The notes under the pieces: generated by a model | What the model was told of the DNA's origin: nothing | The model's input: only the letters and a program-made list of their open reading frames with translations | Databases searched by the model: none | Shown here: piece after piece, positions 25,293 through 34,684 of the stretch | How the letters are laid out: each line of letters opens with the position of its first letter | Position numbering within the stretch: position 1 is the first letter of the stretch | Translations under genes and position numbers: made by a program | Assembly (NCBI GenBank): GCA_023432405.1 | Contig: JAEYUQ010000003.1 | Location: 1-64,000 of the forward strand | From: Actinomycetes bacterium | GTDB lineage: Bacteria > Actinomycetota > Actinomycetes > Mycobacteriales > Mycobacteriaceae | Length of the DNA: 64,000 nt | Reading direction: 5' to 3'

Positions 25293-26345
25293 ATGACTCT
25301 TGACTCAGCGCGCTATCGCAGTGACATTGAACAAATCCCGCCATATGTCCCTGGCAAAAAGGTTGACGGCGCGCTCAAACTGGCCTCCAATGAAGCCAGC
25401 TTCCCCCCTATTACCGCTGTTCAAGAGGCAGCTCAAGCAGCTTTGCTGGGGGCAGATCGCTACCCAGATTTGATTTCTGGGAAACTCCGTGAGGCCCTTG
25501 CAGAGGAACTGAAAATCTCTGCGGAGCAGATTCTCATTGCTAATGGTTCCACCACTGTGGAGCAAATGTTAGCCAGACTGACCTGCCTGAGCCCTCAGGA
25601 CGAGATTCTCTTCCCTTGGCGCAGCTTTGAGGCGTACCCCGTGTTTGCCAGGGTTGTTGGAGCACAGCCTCGTCCTATTCCCCTTAGCGACGCCGGTACT
25701 CATGACTTTGCAGCCATGAAAGCGGCTATCTCTGATAACACCAAACTCATTTTCCTGTGTAATCCCAATAATCCAACGGGCACCACCATGACAGAAGAGG
25801 AATTTGAGAGCTTCATGGCAGACGTTCCCGATAACGTTCTTGTGTGCCTTGATGAGGCGTACAGGGAGTATAACCGCGCAGAAAACCAGCCAGATTCCCG
25901 TCAGGCGGTGGACAAGTACCCCAACCTTGTTGTGGCCAGAACATTCTCCAAAGCCTATGGGCTAGCAGGGCTTCGGGTGGGCTACGTCTTTGGCAACGCG
26001 GACATCATCAACCACCTTCAACGGGTTCAGGAGCCTTTCAATGTCAATATCATTGGGCAAGCTGCGGCCCTAGCGGCACTTGAACATTCCGAGGAAATCC
26101 TCGCCCACACAGAAGAAGTGATAGCTCAACGAAATCGCGTTGCCGACGCTATTGGCGTGGCTCACTCCCAAGCTAACTTCATCTGGATTCCTACAGAGCA
26201 TTCTCAGGACATTGCCCAGCAGTGTCTTCAGGCAGGGGTTGTGGTACGGGCATTCCCCGAGGGTGTTCGCATCACTATTACCAATGAGAAGGAGATGGAT
26301 ATGCTCCTTCACGCCTGGAAACACGTTGACCGCACACTCTATTAA
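25293..26345 (+). CDS. pat: histidinol-phosphate/aromatic aminotransferase (HisC2/Pat type)
   Basis: A 350-residue PLP-dependent class I/II aminotransferase. It starts near the conserved YVPGKK...LKLASNE. CNPNNPTGT binds the substrate, LDEAYREY holds the PLP aspartate, and TFSKAYGLAGLRVGY carries the Schiff-base lysine. The family transfers amino groups to histidinol-phosphate or aromatic keto acids; corynebacterial and mycobacterial second copies (Rv3772) favour aromatic substrates. The ATG at 25293 is supported by a TACTCT hexamer 7 nt upstream; a longer in-frame start at 25131 would run through the tRNA-Ser gene. Confidence 0.88.
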   Translation: MTLDSARYRSDIEQIPPYVPGKKVDGALKLASNEASFPPITAVQEAAQAALLGADRYPDLISGKLREALAEELKISAEQILIANGSTTVEQMLARLTCLSPQDEILFPWRSFEAYPVFARVVGAQPRPIPLSDAGTHDFAAMKAAISDNTKLIFLCNPNNPTGTTMTEEEFESFMADVPDNVLVCLDEAYREYNRAENQPDSRQAVDKYPNLVVARTFSKAYGLAGLRVGYVFGNADIINHLQRVQEPFNVNIIGQAAALAALEHSEEILAHTEEVIAQRNRVADAIGVAHSQANFIWIPTEHSQDIAQQCLQAGVVVRAFPEGVRITITNEKEMDMLLHAWKHVDRTLY

Positions 26346-26493
26346 TGAAAAGCATTTTTCTTTTATAAAATGGCGGCATTTCTGTCTGGTCAAAAGAAAT
26401 ACATTGCGCACAGCAAGCAGGGGCAAAAACTCTGCTACACGCTCCCTAACCTGCCGTTTCTCGCTATGCGCAGAGCGTGACCTCTAATGTATG

Positions 26494-26499
26494 TAAAGT
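26494..26499 (+). promoter_or_regulatory. -10 element of the MmpL-type gene
   Basis: TAAAGT with 7 nt to the ATG at 26507 and no Shine-Dalgarno, pointing to a leaderless mRNA and deciding the start against an ATG at 26477. Confidence 0.5.
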
Positions 26500-26506
26500 C
26501 TTTTAT

Positions 26507-28597
26507 ATGACCAAGAAACAAACCCGAACCGGCCGAATTGCCGTGGCCGTTGTCCTGATTTTTGTTGCCTTAGGCATCATGGGTCTCGGTGGGCCAACTT
26601 TCGGGAAAATATCTGAAGTATCCTCTAATGACCAATTAACATTTCTTCCCGCTTCTGCTGAATCCACTCTAGCCAGCAAGGAACAGCAGAACTTTTCAGA
26701 TTCAGATCAGATTCCCGCCTTCATCGTTGCGGAGTTTAGCCAATCACAACCAGACATGGCAGCTCTCGGTGCCGCCACCTCAGCTATCAAAGAACAGACT
26801 GGGGGTGAGGTTGTAGGCCCCATTCTCTCCGAGGATAAACAAGCAGTGGAGTACATCGCCTATGTCAACGGGGATGACCAAGTTGCGTCTCTCCGCCAAT
26901 GGCTCAGCGATGACTCACCGCTACCTGGCTCTGAGGTTCACGTGGCCGGCCCAGCTGGGATTGCAGCGGACTTATCGGAGTCTTTCGCCGGTATTGATGG
27001 CATTTTGCTCTTAGTTGCCTTGGTGGCTGTCTTTATCATCCTGATATTGGTGTATCGCTCAGTTCTTCTCCCCATCATGGTGTTACTGACGTCCATCACA
27101 GCTCTGTGTGCAGCCATTGTGGCGGTGTACTGGATGGCGAAGTGGGGGTGGATTAGCCTCAATGGTCAGGCTCAAGGAATTTTGTCCATCCTTGTCATTG
27201 GCGCCAGCACAGATTACGGGCTGCTTCTTTCAGCACGCTACCGCGAAGAACTCATCAGAACTGAGAGTGTCCATGACGCCATTCAGGCTTCCGTGAAGGG
27301 CTCATTCGGCGCCATCACTGCCTCAGCCGCAACAGTGGCCATTGCCCTTTTGTGCTTACTGTTCTCAGATCTCAACTCTAATAGCGCTCTGGGCCCCATC
27401 GGTGCCGTAGGCATTTTCCTGTCCTGGGCAGCGGCCTTAACCGTCCTCCCCAGCTTCCTCACTGTGGGAGGGCGCGCGGCTTTCTGGCCAGCTCGGCCGA
27501 GCTATAACCCGGAAGCCCCTGAGGCGTCTGGGCACGCTGTGTGGCACAAGGTGGCAAACTTTGTGTCTCAGCGTCCCCGTGCTGTCTGGATTGGAACAGT
27601 CATTATTCTCCTGATTGGTGCGGCTTTCGCCCCAACCCTCAACCCCTCTGGGGTATCTACTCAAGACACCATCCTTGGTGACACCGATACCAAAGCCGGA
27701 CAGGAGATTATTGATAAGCACTTCGCGGCAGGGTCTTCTTCACCTACCACAGTTTTTGCCAACCAAGCAGATCTTCCAGAGATTAAGAAGGCTGTCGAAG
27801 AACTGCCTGGAGTGATCTCTGCAGATCAAATGGGAACCATAGGACCTTTAAGCTCACCTATCCCCGGAAACAAACCGCTGATTGTCGATGGACGCGGATA
27901 CTTCCAGGTCACACTGAATTCCGAGGGTGAGTCAGAGGAAGCTCGGGATACCGTGGTGCAGATGCGCGAAATCCTGCATTCACAGTTTGATGAGGTTCTT
28001 GTGGGTGGTGAAACTGCCACCACACAAGACACGGTGACCACAAACCAGCGAGATTTGAAGGTCATTATCCCCTTGGTTCTCCTTGTGGTGTGGGCAATTC
28101 TTATTGTTTTGCTCCGCTCTCTGCTGCTGCCTACCCTTCTTATGGCAGCCACGGTGCTCTCCTTTGGAACGGCGATGGGTGTTTCCGCGCTGGTCTTCCA
28201 CAAGATTATGGACTTCCAGTCCCTCGATCCAGCAGTACCTCTCTACGGGTTCGTGTTCCTCGTTGCTCTGGGCATTGATTACACTATCTTCCTGATGACG
28301 CGCGCTCGGGAAGAGGCTCTCAGTTCCGGCACAAAGAAGGGGTTGCTCTCGGCGCTGATTGTCACAGGTGGGGTGATTACCTCTGCCGGTGTGGTGCTGG
28401 CCGCAACCTTCGCAGCTCTGGTTGTTATTCCGCTGGCCTTCATGCTCCAGCTTGCGTTCATCGTTACCTTCGGAGTGTTGGTGGACACTCTGGTGGTACG
28501 CACATTGCTCATCCCAGGATTGGTTCTTGACATTGGGCCTACGGTCTGGTGGCCAAAACGTCTGGCAGGAGACAAGGAACCGGCTACTGCTGAGTGA
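26507..28597 (+). CDS. MMPL/RND-family membrane transporter
   Basis: A 696-residue RND-type transporter with two homologous halves. Each has one N-terminal helix, a periplasmic-side loop and about five further helices (first block about residues 160-330, second about 520-690). Motifs GASTDYGLLLSARYREEL and GIDYTIFLMTRAREE carry the Asp-Tyr pair used for proton relay in MmpL proteins. MmpL proteins export lipids, including trehalose monomycolate in the case of MmpL3. This one is shorter and lacks the large MmpL3 C-terminal domain, so its cargo is unknown. Its last 14 bp overlap the convergent downstream gene. Confidence 0.85.
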   Translation: MTKKQTRTGRIAVAVVLIFVALGIMGLGGPTFGKISEVSSNDQLTFLPASAESTLASKEQQNFSDSDQIPAFIVAEFSQSQPDMAALGAATSAIKEQTGGEVVGPILSEDKQAVEYIAYVNGDDQVASLRQWLSDDSPLPGSEVHVAGPAGIAADLSESFAGIDGILLLVALVAVFIILILVYRSVLLPIMVLLTSITALCAAIVAVYWMAKWGWISLNGQAQGILSILVIGASTDYGLLLSARYREELIRTESVHDAIQASVKGSFGAITASAATVAIALLCLLFSDLNSNSALGPIGAVGIFLSWAAALTVLPSFLTVGGRAAFWPARPSYNPEAPEASGHAVWHKVANFVSQRPRAVWIGTVIILLIGAAFAPTLNPSGVSTQDTILGDTDTKAGQEIIDKHFAAGSSSPTTVFANQADLPEIKKAVEELPGVISADQMGTIGPLSSPIPGNKPLIVDGRGYFQVTLNSEGESEEARDTVVQMREILHSQFDEVLVGGETATTQDTVTTNQRDLKVIIPLVLLVVWAILIVLLRSLLLPTLLMAATVLSFGTAMGVSALVFHKIMDFQSLDPAVPLYGFVFLVALGIDYTIFLMTRAREEALSSGTKKGLLSALIVTGGVITSAGVVLAATFAALVVIPLAFMLQLAFIVTFGVLVDTLVVRTLLIPGLVLDIGPTVWWPKRLAGDKEPATAE

Positions 28598-29348
28598 GCT
28601 CCGGGGTATCGTCCGCCTCTTCTTTGGGGCGGTACCTCATCGTAGGAAGTTCTAGCTCCCGGACACTGTGTCCGCGGGGCTTCACCCGGAAGTATTTATA
28701 TTCCAGCACGGAGGTATCTCCAGAGGAGAGATCCTCGACGAACTCATCTTTGTCCTGGGGAAGTGGGAAGAAGAACCCTCGATTGGAATGCACGTAGTTG
28801 TGATTCCAGCACACCAGGGCAAGAAGCGGACTTGCCTTGTACTGTGCGGAAATATCTGCCTCAAGGGCAGAAATGAAGGCCGTCACTTCCTCGGGCGCAA
28901 GAGACATTCGAGCCGCATACTCATGGACGTCGCACAGTTTGAGAGGGTGATCTGTGTTTTCCGCAAGGAATTCCCAGGTGGACACCAAACGCTGCGCGGC
29001 AAGCCAGAGTGGTAGTTCTGAATCCTCAATGAAATTGCCGTCTGTATCAATCTTCCACAGTTTGATGTATCCAATGTGGCTGACTGTAATCCACGCCAAA
29101 TACTCAGATTCGGCGGCAGCCTGAGCGCGCAACCATGTTCCGTAATAATTCAGAACCCACTGGTCAATGTCCGAAGGCACGACACCTGTAGAAGAACCTG
29201 TAGAAGAAGATGTCGCAGCAGTAGATGTGGCAGCTGCCGAACCCGTGGTCACGCCAGTACTTATCTCAGGGGCTGCACCCGACACTGAGCCGACTGGCTG
29301 GGAAGCAGCCGGGGAGGATCCAGAGACGAAATCCCGAGAATCGCTCAA
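28584..29348 (-). CDS. hypothetical protein with Ser/Thr/Gly-rich N-terminus
   Basis: 254 residues, not recognised. Residues about 8-60 are a low-complexity Ser/Thr/Ala/Gly segment without a signal peptide. The rest (about 65-240) looks globular and acidic, rich in Trp and Tyr (WVLNYYGTWLRAQAA, ALVCWNHNYVHSNRGFFFP). I chose a TTG at 29348 because AAGGAGG lies exactly 8 nt upstream; a GTG at 29393 is also in frame. It converges on the MmpL-type gene with a 14-bp overlap. Confidence 0.6.
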   Translation of the reverse strand: MSDSRDFVSGSSPAASQPVGSVSGAAPEISTGVTTGSAAATSTAATSSSTGSSTGVVPSDIDQWVLNYYGTWLRAQAAAESEYLAWITVSHIGYIKLWKIDTDGNFIEDSELPLWLAAQRLVSTWEFLAENTDHPLKLCDVHEYAARMSLAPEEVTAFISALEADISAQYKASPLLALVCWNHNYVHSNRGFFFPLPQDKDEFVEDLSSGDTSVLEYKYFRVKPRGHSVRELELPTMRYRPKEEADDTPELTQQ

Positions 29349-29562
29349 CTCTTGATCCTCCTTTCTTGATTGTCCGTCCCATTGTAGAACCACAGGTGGA
29401 TAGCACTCTAGCTGCTGGGCTTGTTGCTGGGTGCAGTAAGATGAAACACCAGCTAAGGAAGCACAAGCTTATGAAACACCAGAGTACCCAGGTATATCGC
29501 GGTTGCAGAGCGTGAGCAGGCGTATGTTCCTGTAGCTGGTAGCCCACACTGAGGAGAAGATC

Positions 29563-30603
29563 ATGATTGCCCAGGCCATTCAGAAGATCGTTCGGAAGCA
29601 GGATTTGTCCTACGATGAGGCCTACACCGTGATGGATGAAATTATGAGTGGGAAATCCACACCCACCCAAAATGCCGCCTATTTGGCTGCACTGTCCACC
29701 AAGTCCACGCACTCCGAAACCATTGAAGAGATTATGGGCTCCGCAGACGCTATGCGCGCCCATGCCGCACCTGTTCTTCACCCCGGTATGGAAGTCCTGG
29801 AAATTGTGGGTACTGGCGGAGATCACTCCAATACCTTCAACATTTCCTCAACAGCCATGATTGTGGCTGCGGCCGCAGGTGTGAAAGTGGCAAAGCACGG
29901 CAATGCAGCGGCCACCTCGAAATCCGGCGCCTCCGATATGCTCGCAGCACTGGGTGTGAACATTGATCTAGGCCCCGAGGCTGCTCGCATGATGCTAGAG
30001 CAGGTGGGCATTACTTTCTTATGGGCTCAGCACTACCACACCTCTATGAAATACGTGGGGAAGCTACGCACTGAGCTGGGTTTCCGCACAGTGTTCAACA
30101 TTTTGGGCCCTCTCACCAATCCCGCCAAGCCGGAGTTCTTTGTGCTGGGAGTCTACTCAGACCATCTTCTCCAACCCCTTGCTCAGGTTCTCTCCCACCA
30201 GGGTGTGCGTAAGGGAATGGTGGTTTTCGGCCAGGACGTCATGGACGAGATTTCAGCCTGCGCTCCCACGTCGGTGTGCGAAATCAACAACGGCTTCTTC
30301 CGTAACTATGAGATTTGTCCAGAAGACTTTGGCTTCGCCCGGGCACATATTGAGGATCTTCGCGGCGGCACACCAGAGGAGAATGCGCAAATCACCAGGG
30401 ACATCTTGGAGGGGAAGGACAAGGGGCCACGTCGCACCGCCGTGCTTCTCAACGCCGGAGCAACCATCTACTGTGCAGAAATAGCTCCCACCCTCAACGA
30501 CGCCGTGGCGCTGGCCGGTGAGCTCATTGATAACGGTGCAACGGCCAGGAAGCTCACTGAGTTCATTGAAAAGTCGCAGGAGATTGGGCGTATCGCTGAG
30601 TAG
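29563..30603 (+). CDS. trpD: anthranilate phosphoribosyltransferase
   Basis: A 346-residue TrpD that joins anthranilate to PRPP in tryptophan synthesis. The PRPP-binding GTGGDHSNTFNISS (about 85-98), KHGNAAATSKSGASDMLAALG and FLWAQHYHTSMKYV are all present. GAGGAGA precedes the ATG. No other trp gene lies nearby, so it stands alone, as in mycobacteria. Confidence 0.95.
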   Translation: MIAQAIQKIVRKQDLSYDEAYTVMDEIMSGKSTPTQNAAYLAALSTKSTHSETIEEIMGSADAMRAHAAPVLHPGMEVLEIVGTGGDHSNTFNISSTAMIVAAAAGVKVAKHGNAAATSKSGASDMLAALGVNIDLGPEAARMMLEQVGITFLWAQHYHTSMKYVGKLRTELGFRTVFNILGPLTNPAKPEFFVLGVYSDHLLQPLAQVLSHQGVRKGMVVFGQDVMDEISACAPTSVCEINNGFFRNYEICPEDFGFARAHIEDLRGGTPEENAQITRDILEGKDKGPRRTAVLLNAGATIYCAEIAPTLNDAVALAGELIDNGATARKLTEFIEKSQEIGRIAE

Positions 30604-30666
30604 GCCCATAGCTGACTAGCCGGTCAGAACACGTAGCCCCCCTGGATATTTGGCCCCACCCATGCG

Positions 30667-30751
<85 letters not shown>

Positions 30752-30894
30752 TTGCTGACATCTCAATGGACTCAGAGTTCGGATTTCCCCGAAAACTGGT
30801 CTGGTGAGTGCGCAGCGCTCTACATAATAGCCCATGAGCCAGGTCTCCTAATAGTTGGCCCACTTCGTGCCACGATGCGCTCAAAGCTCCACGC

Positions 30895-30900
30895 TATAAT
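30895..30900 (+). promoter_or_regulatory. -10 element of the PF04020 gene
   Basis: A perfect TATAAT hexamer, 8 nt before the ATG. Confidence 0.6.
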
Positions 30901-30908
30901 CCGCTGTC

Positions 30909-31322
30909 ATGCGAAAAGTGTGGAACTTCGTTCTTCAAAGCGCGGCCACTGCCGTGGGGCTTTTTATTGTTACTGTGCTCTTCGGAGACAAGGTACAGGT
31001 GGACATCCCCTCCACCCCTCTCTTCGCTGACGGCCAGTATGATGTCTACATTGTTTTCCTTGCTCTTGCCGCCATTCTGGTAGCCGTCAACCTAATCCTG
31101 GGCCCCATCATTCGCACCATTGGTCTGCCACTCACCATCACCACCCTCGGTTTGGCGTCCTTCCTGTTCAACGCTGTTCTCTTCCTCCTTGCCGCCACTA
31201 TTTCTGAGAAGCTCGGCCTGGGTTTGCACGTAGCCAGTTTCTCCGCAGCACTCTGGGCATCCGTCGTCATCTCCATTGTCATAACTCTTCTTTCCCCCGT
31301 CACCAAGATATTGCGCTTCTAA
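30909..31322 (+). CDS. PF04020-type (phage holin 4 superfamily) membrane protein
   Basis: 137 residues with four hydrophobic helices and the pattern LILGPIIRTIGLPLTITTLGLASFLFNAVLFLLA typical of PF04020. Despite the family name these are common chromosomal proteins of unknown role, and no phage genes are near. TATAAT at 30895-30900 with 8 nt to the ATG and no ribosome site indicates a leaderless mRNA. Confidence 0.8.
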   Translation: MRKVWNFVLQSAATAVGLFIVTVLFGDKVQVDIPSTPLFADGQYDVYIVFLALAAILVAVNLILGPIIRTIGLPLTITTLGLASFLFNAVLFLLAATISEKLGLGLHVASFSAALWASVVISIVITLLSPVTKILRF

Positions 31323-31361
31323 TCCAGGCCTCAGAAGCACAATCCACGTAGTCTCAAAGCC

Positions 31362-32336
31362 ATGCGTGCAATTACTCTTCACAATCCGGATGATCCCCGC
31401 TCGCTCGTCCTTAGCGAAGTACCTGATCCACAGCTGACCCCTGGGGAAGTGCTGGTCAAAGTCCATACCGCCGGAGTTAATCGCGGTGATCTTATGCAAG
31501 CTGCCGGAAAGTATCCGGCACCCCCCGGGTACCCGGATCTGCTGGGGTTGGAGTGCGCCGGAGAAATTGTGGATGCCGGGGATACGGGGCGTCGAGTAGG
31601 GGAAAAAGTGTGTTGCCTCATCGCCTCAGGAGGATACGCAGAGTACGTGGCGGTTCCAGAAGGGCAGCTGGCCCCCATTCCGGAAGGCTTTGGATGGGTT
31701 GAAGCCGGTGCCATTGCGGAGGTGGCCTGTACGGTTTGGTTCAATCTGGGAATGCTCACCGGCTTTGAGTCTGGAGCACAGGGCACAACAGTCCTCATTC
31801 ACGGAGGCAGTTCCGGCATTGGCTCTATGGCTATCCAGGTTATGAAAGCACTCGGCGCCACTGTGGCCGTCACAGCTGGAACCCAGGAGAAGCTGGAGTA
31901 CTGCGAGAAACTGGGCGCTGACATCCTCATCAACTACCGCAAGGAAAAGTTTGCGGACATTCTCAAGAACAAGTGCGACGCCGTCTTGGACATCATCGGC
32001 GCCCCCTACCTGGAAGACAATGTGCGCTGCCTGGCGCGCGACGGTCACCTCATCATGATTGCCATGCAGGGTGGGAGTGAACCTACACAGCTTTCCATTG
32101 CTCGCGCCTTCGCCAAACGCGCTACCCTGCACTTTTCCACTTTGCGGGCGCGTCCCGTTGCTGAAAAGGCGCGGATTGTGGCCAGCACCGTGGAGCACGT
32201 GTGGCCCCTCCTATCTGATGGAACCATCAGCCCCTCGGTGTCCGCCACTTTCCCACTTGCCGACGCCGCTTCTGCCCATGAGACACTGGACAGCGGACGC
32301 TACACCGGGAAAATTGTGCTTACTGTGGCTGACTGA
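31362..32336 (+). CDS. NAD(P)H:quinone oxidoreductase, zinc-independent MDR family (Rv3777-like)
   Basis: A 324-residue medium-chain dehydrogenase/reductase. Residues about 1-115 form the GroES-like substrate domain (VHTAGVNRGDLMQAAGKYPAPPG). A Rossmann domain follows with VLIHGGSSGIGSMAIQVMKALGA. Zinc ligands are absent, as in QOR/PIG3 quinone reductases that use NADPH. A TAGTCT hexamer 7 nt before the ATG supports this start. Together with the convergent Rv3778c-like gene it reproduces the mycobacterial order. Confidence 0.87.
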   Translation: MRAITLHNPDDPRSLVLSEVPDPQLTPGEVLVKVHTAGVNRGDLMQAAGKYPAPPGYPDLLGLECAGEIVDAGDTGRRVGEKVCCLIASGGYAEYVAVPEGQLAPIPEGFGWVEAGAIAEVACTVWFNLGMLTGFESGAQGTTVLIHGGSSGIGSMAIQVMKALGATVAVTAGTQEKLEYCEKLGADILINYRKEKFADILKNKCDAVLDIIGAPYLEDNVRCLARDGHLIMIAMQGGSEPTQLSIARAFAKRATLHFSTLRARPVAEKARIVASTVEHVWPLLSDGTISPSVSATFPLADAASAHETLDSGRYTGKIVLTVAD

Positions 32337-32368
32337 GCCCGCGGTAGGCACAGGTGCTCACCACGGGC
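32337..32368. terminator. probable bidirectional terminator between convergent genes
   Basis: GCCCGCGGT (32337-32345) can pair with ACCACGGGC (32360-32368) with one mismatch. It lies between the stops of the oxidoreductase and the cysteine-desulfurase-like gene. No T-tract. Confidence 0.45.
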
Positions 32369-32373
32369 GTCGG

Positions 32374-33603
32374 CTAGGCCAGCGATGCCACCGCACGCAC
32401 AAGTTGGCGAATATCACTCTCCGTGTTGAAAGGAGAAAGCCCCACCGTCACAGCCCCACCAATCTCGTCCATACCCATATCTCGCAGGAGCGGTGTTTCG
32501 GCGGTCAATGTGGTAACCACATGATTGTCAATCAAACGCCTATACACCGTCTGAGCCGGAACTCCGCGAACACCAAAGGTCACACGCGCAATACGGTCTT
32601 TGACTCCCCCATCTGCAGCTTCTCCACTGACCCCCATGATGTGAACCTCTGACAGTGTGCCCAGGTAATACAGCAAATCAGCGTTGAGCGTATCCATATG
32701 GCTCTGGAGCTCAGCCATCGCCTCTGGTAGACGATGCCTGCGGGTTCCGTGATGCAGGCCAATATCTGCAAGGTGATCCACCACCGCAGTAGCCCCTGCC
32801 GCAAGCGCAGGAGACACAGGGTTAGCCAGCTTTTCCGCACCATGAGGGGCGTCGTCAAGGGGAAAAACAAGGCGGTCAAACATCTGCTCTGTGCGGAAAA
32901 CCAAGGCAGCTAACTGTGGGCCGCCCAATTCTGACACATCCACAGCAAGAATGTCAGCATCCCACTGCTGAGCCTCAAGAACCCGATACGCCGCATAGGA
33001 AGAGGCATCCACCAGAACCCACGCACGGGACTGAGCATGAACCTTGTTCACAATTTCGGCAACAGGCGCAACAGTCCCAAGCTGATTGTGGGCAGCAGAA
33101 AACGCCACCAGGCGGGTAGAGCCATCAACAAGGTTGTCATATTGAAAGCTGGGAAGTGCCCCTGTGGCAAGATCCGGCTGTGCCCAGCGAGTTTCTGCTA
33201 CATCCAGCAAAGCGCTGGAAAGAAAAGGAGAATCCAGACGGCTAAGCACCACTGAAGAATGACGCAACACCTTGGACATAGCCTGTCCTAGCTGGCGATA
33301 CAGTGACGGCAGACTAGGCCCCAAAACCACGCACTGAGGCTGGGAGCCTGTGAGATCCGCGATAGCTCGACGAGCCCCGGCAAGATATTCCGTGGCGCGG
33401 ATCTGACCTGGAATTGCGTTTCGGGAGTGGAAACCTCCACCGTCAGACTCAGCCTCTACCATTTGGGAGGCGGTACGGAAAGAACGATTCACCGCAGACG
33501 CCACAGACTCTGGGATTTGAGGAAAGGAGGATGCGTTGAGGTAGCACCAGCCGTCTCCCAGTGAAGAGTACAAGCCGCGCACCTGGGCAACGTCAAAGCT
33601 CAT
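32374..33603 (-). CDS. cysteine-desulfurase-like class V aminotransferase fold protein (Rv3778c-like)
   Basis: 409 residues with the class V PLP fold: substrate-end YLNASSFPQIP, FSAAHNQLGTVAPV, and VLVDASSYAAYR with the aspartate that would bind the pyridine nitrogen. Where the Schiff-base lysine is expected (S-x-H-K-x-x-GP) the sequence reads VDVSELGGPQ, so the lysine appears to be replaced by glutamate. It may be catalytically inactive or bind PLP non-covalently. GAAAGGA lies about 10 nt before the ATG. Divergent from wzm. Function unknown; calling it a cysteine desulfurase would be unsafe. Confidence 0.8.
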   Translation of the reverse strand: MSFDVAQVRGLYSSLGDGWCYLNASSFPQIPESVASAVNRSFRTASQMVEAESDGGGFHSRNAIPGQIRATEYLAGARRAIADLTGSQPQCVVLGPSLPSLYRQLGQAMSKVLRHSSVVLSRLDSPFLSSALLDVAETRWAQPDLATGALPSFQYDNLVDGSTRLVAFSAAHNQLGTVAPVAEIVNKVHAQSRAWVLVDASSYAAYRVLEAQQWDADILAVDVSELGGPQLAALVFRTEQMFDRLVFPLDDAPHGAEKLANPVSPALAAGATAVVDHLADIGLHHGTRRHRLPEAMAELQSHMDTLNADLLYYLGTLSEVHIMGVSGEAADGGVKDRIARVTFGVRGVPAQTVYRRLIDNHVVTTLTAETPLLRDMGMDEIGGAVTVGLSPFNTESDIRQLVRAVASLA

Positions 33604-33774
33604 GAGGGCCGGTCCTTTCCGCTGAGTCTGCTGAGACTACATCCACTGTTTTCTCTGCTCTCAGCAGGATGTCCTTCGTACTGATGGGAGAAGATTCCGT
33701 GCTCGTTTTATAGCACGGTGGGATGGATTCTTTAATCCTACTGCGGTAACAGTCCAGCGAAGCACTCGAGCCAC

Positions 33775-33780
33775 TAGGGT
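33775..33780 (+). promoter_or_regulatory. -10 element of wzm
   Basis: TAGGGT with 7 nt to the GTG start at 33788, suggesting a leaderless transcript for the galactan-export operon. Confidence 0.5.
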
Positions 33781-33787
33781 TAATGGG

Positions 33788-34675
33788 GTGCAGTCAAAAC
33801 AGGAAATGAGTGCGGATCTGGAGCGCATGATCGCCCACACGGAAGAAGCCGTGGCACCGTCTCGCTCAAGAACCCTTGCTGCGGCGTGGAATGACCTGGT
33901 TCGGGGTTTCCAGCAGCATGAGCTGTGGCTCCAGCTAGGGTGGCAGGACATTAAACAGCGCTATCGTCGCTCCGTGTTAGGTCCTCTCTGGATCACTATT
34001 GCCACGGGTGTGATGGCCTTGGCTTTGGGGTTGCTCTATTCGGTACTGTTTGAAATTCCCGTCGCAGAGTTTCTCCCCCACATCACCGTGGGACTCATCA
34101 TGTGGGGATTTATTGCTGGCTGCATCCAAGAAGGATCTCACGTTTTCATAGACAATGAGGGGCTTATCAAACAGCTTCCCTCCGCCCTGTCTGTCCACGT
34201 CTACCGCCTGGTTTGGCGGCAAACTCTTTTCCTGGCTCACAACATGGTGATTTGGGTGATCCTCATGTTAGTGTATCCACGCCACTTGGGCTGGAACTTA
34301 CTTCTGGCCATTCCAGCGTTGTTCCTGCTGATTCTCAACGGAGTATGGGTGGCAATGTTCTTTGGGATTGTATCCACCAGGTTCAGGGACATCAGCCCTC
34401 TTCTCGACTCCCTGGTTCAACTACTCTTCTACATCACCCCGATTGTGTGGATGACGAGCACCCTGACCTCCCAAGGGGGCGCAGTGGCGTCGCGTGCGCG
34501 TTTGGCGGAGCTCAATCCCCTCTATCACTACATGGAAGTGGTTCGCGCGCCTCTCATTGGGGCTCCACTGCCCACCTATCACTGGTGGGTGGTGTGCGGT
34601 TTCACTGTGGTTGGTCTGCTCTTGGCTCTTGGAGCCATGCGACAGTGGCGCTACCGAGTCAGCTACTGGGTCTAG
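33788..34675 (+). CDS. wzm: galactan ABC exporter, permease (Wzm, Rv3783-like)
   Basis: A 295-residue ABC-2-type permease with six hydrophobic segments, the N-terminal amphipathic ELWLQLGWQDIKQRYRRSVLGPLWITI and the loop ITPIVWMTSTL. With the adjacent ATPase it should move the lipid-linked galactan across the membrane for arabinogalactan assembly. GTG start at 33788 (TAGGGT 7 nt upstream); an ATG at 33806 is the alternative. Ten bp separate it from wzt. Confidence 0.9.
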   Translation: MQSKQEMSADLERMIAHTEEAVAPSRSRTLAAAWNDLVRGFQQHELWLQLGWQDIKQRYRRSVLGPLWITIATGVMALALGLLYSVLFEIPVAEFLPHITVGLIMWGFIAGCIQEGSHVFIDNEGLIKQLPSALSVHVYRLVWRQTLFLAHNMVIWVILMLVYPRHLGWNLLLAIPALFLLILNGVWVAMFFGIVSTRFRDISPLLDSLVQLLFYITPIVWMTSTLTSQGGAVASRARLAELNPLYHYMEVVRAPLIGAPLPTYHWWVVCGFTVVGLLLALGAMRQWRYRVSYWV

Positions 34676-34684
34676 GAGGTTCTT

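Noticed and set aside
30909..31322. Prophage remnant suggested by the holin family name
   Set aside because: PF04020 proteins are ordinary chromosomal membrane proteins; no phage structural, integrase or lysis genes are near.
33661..33951. Minus-strand frame of 96 codons upstream of wzm
   Set aside because: Mostly antisense of wzm with no ribosome site; composition not protein-like.
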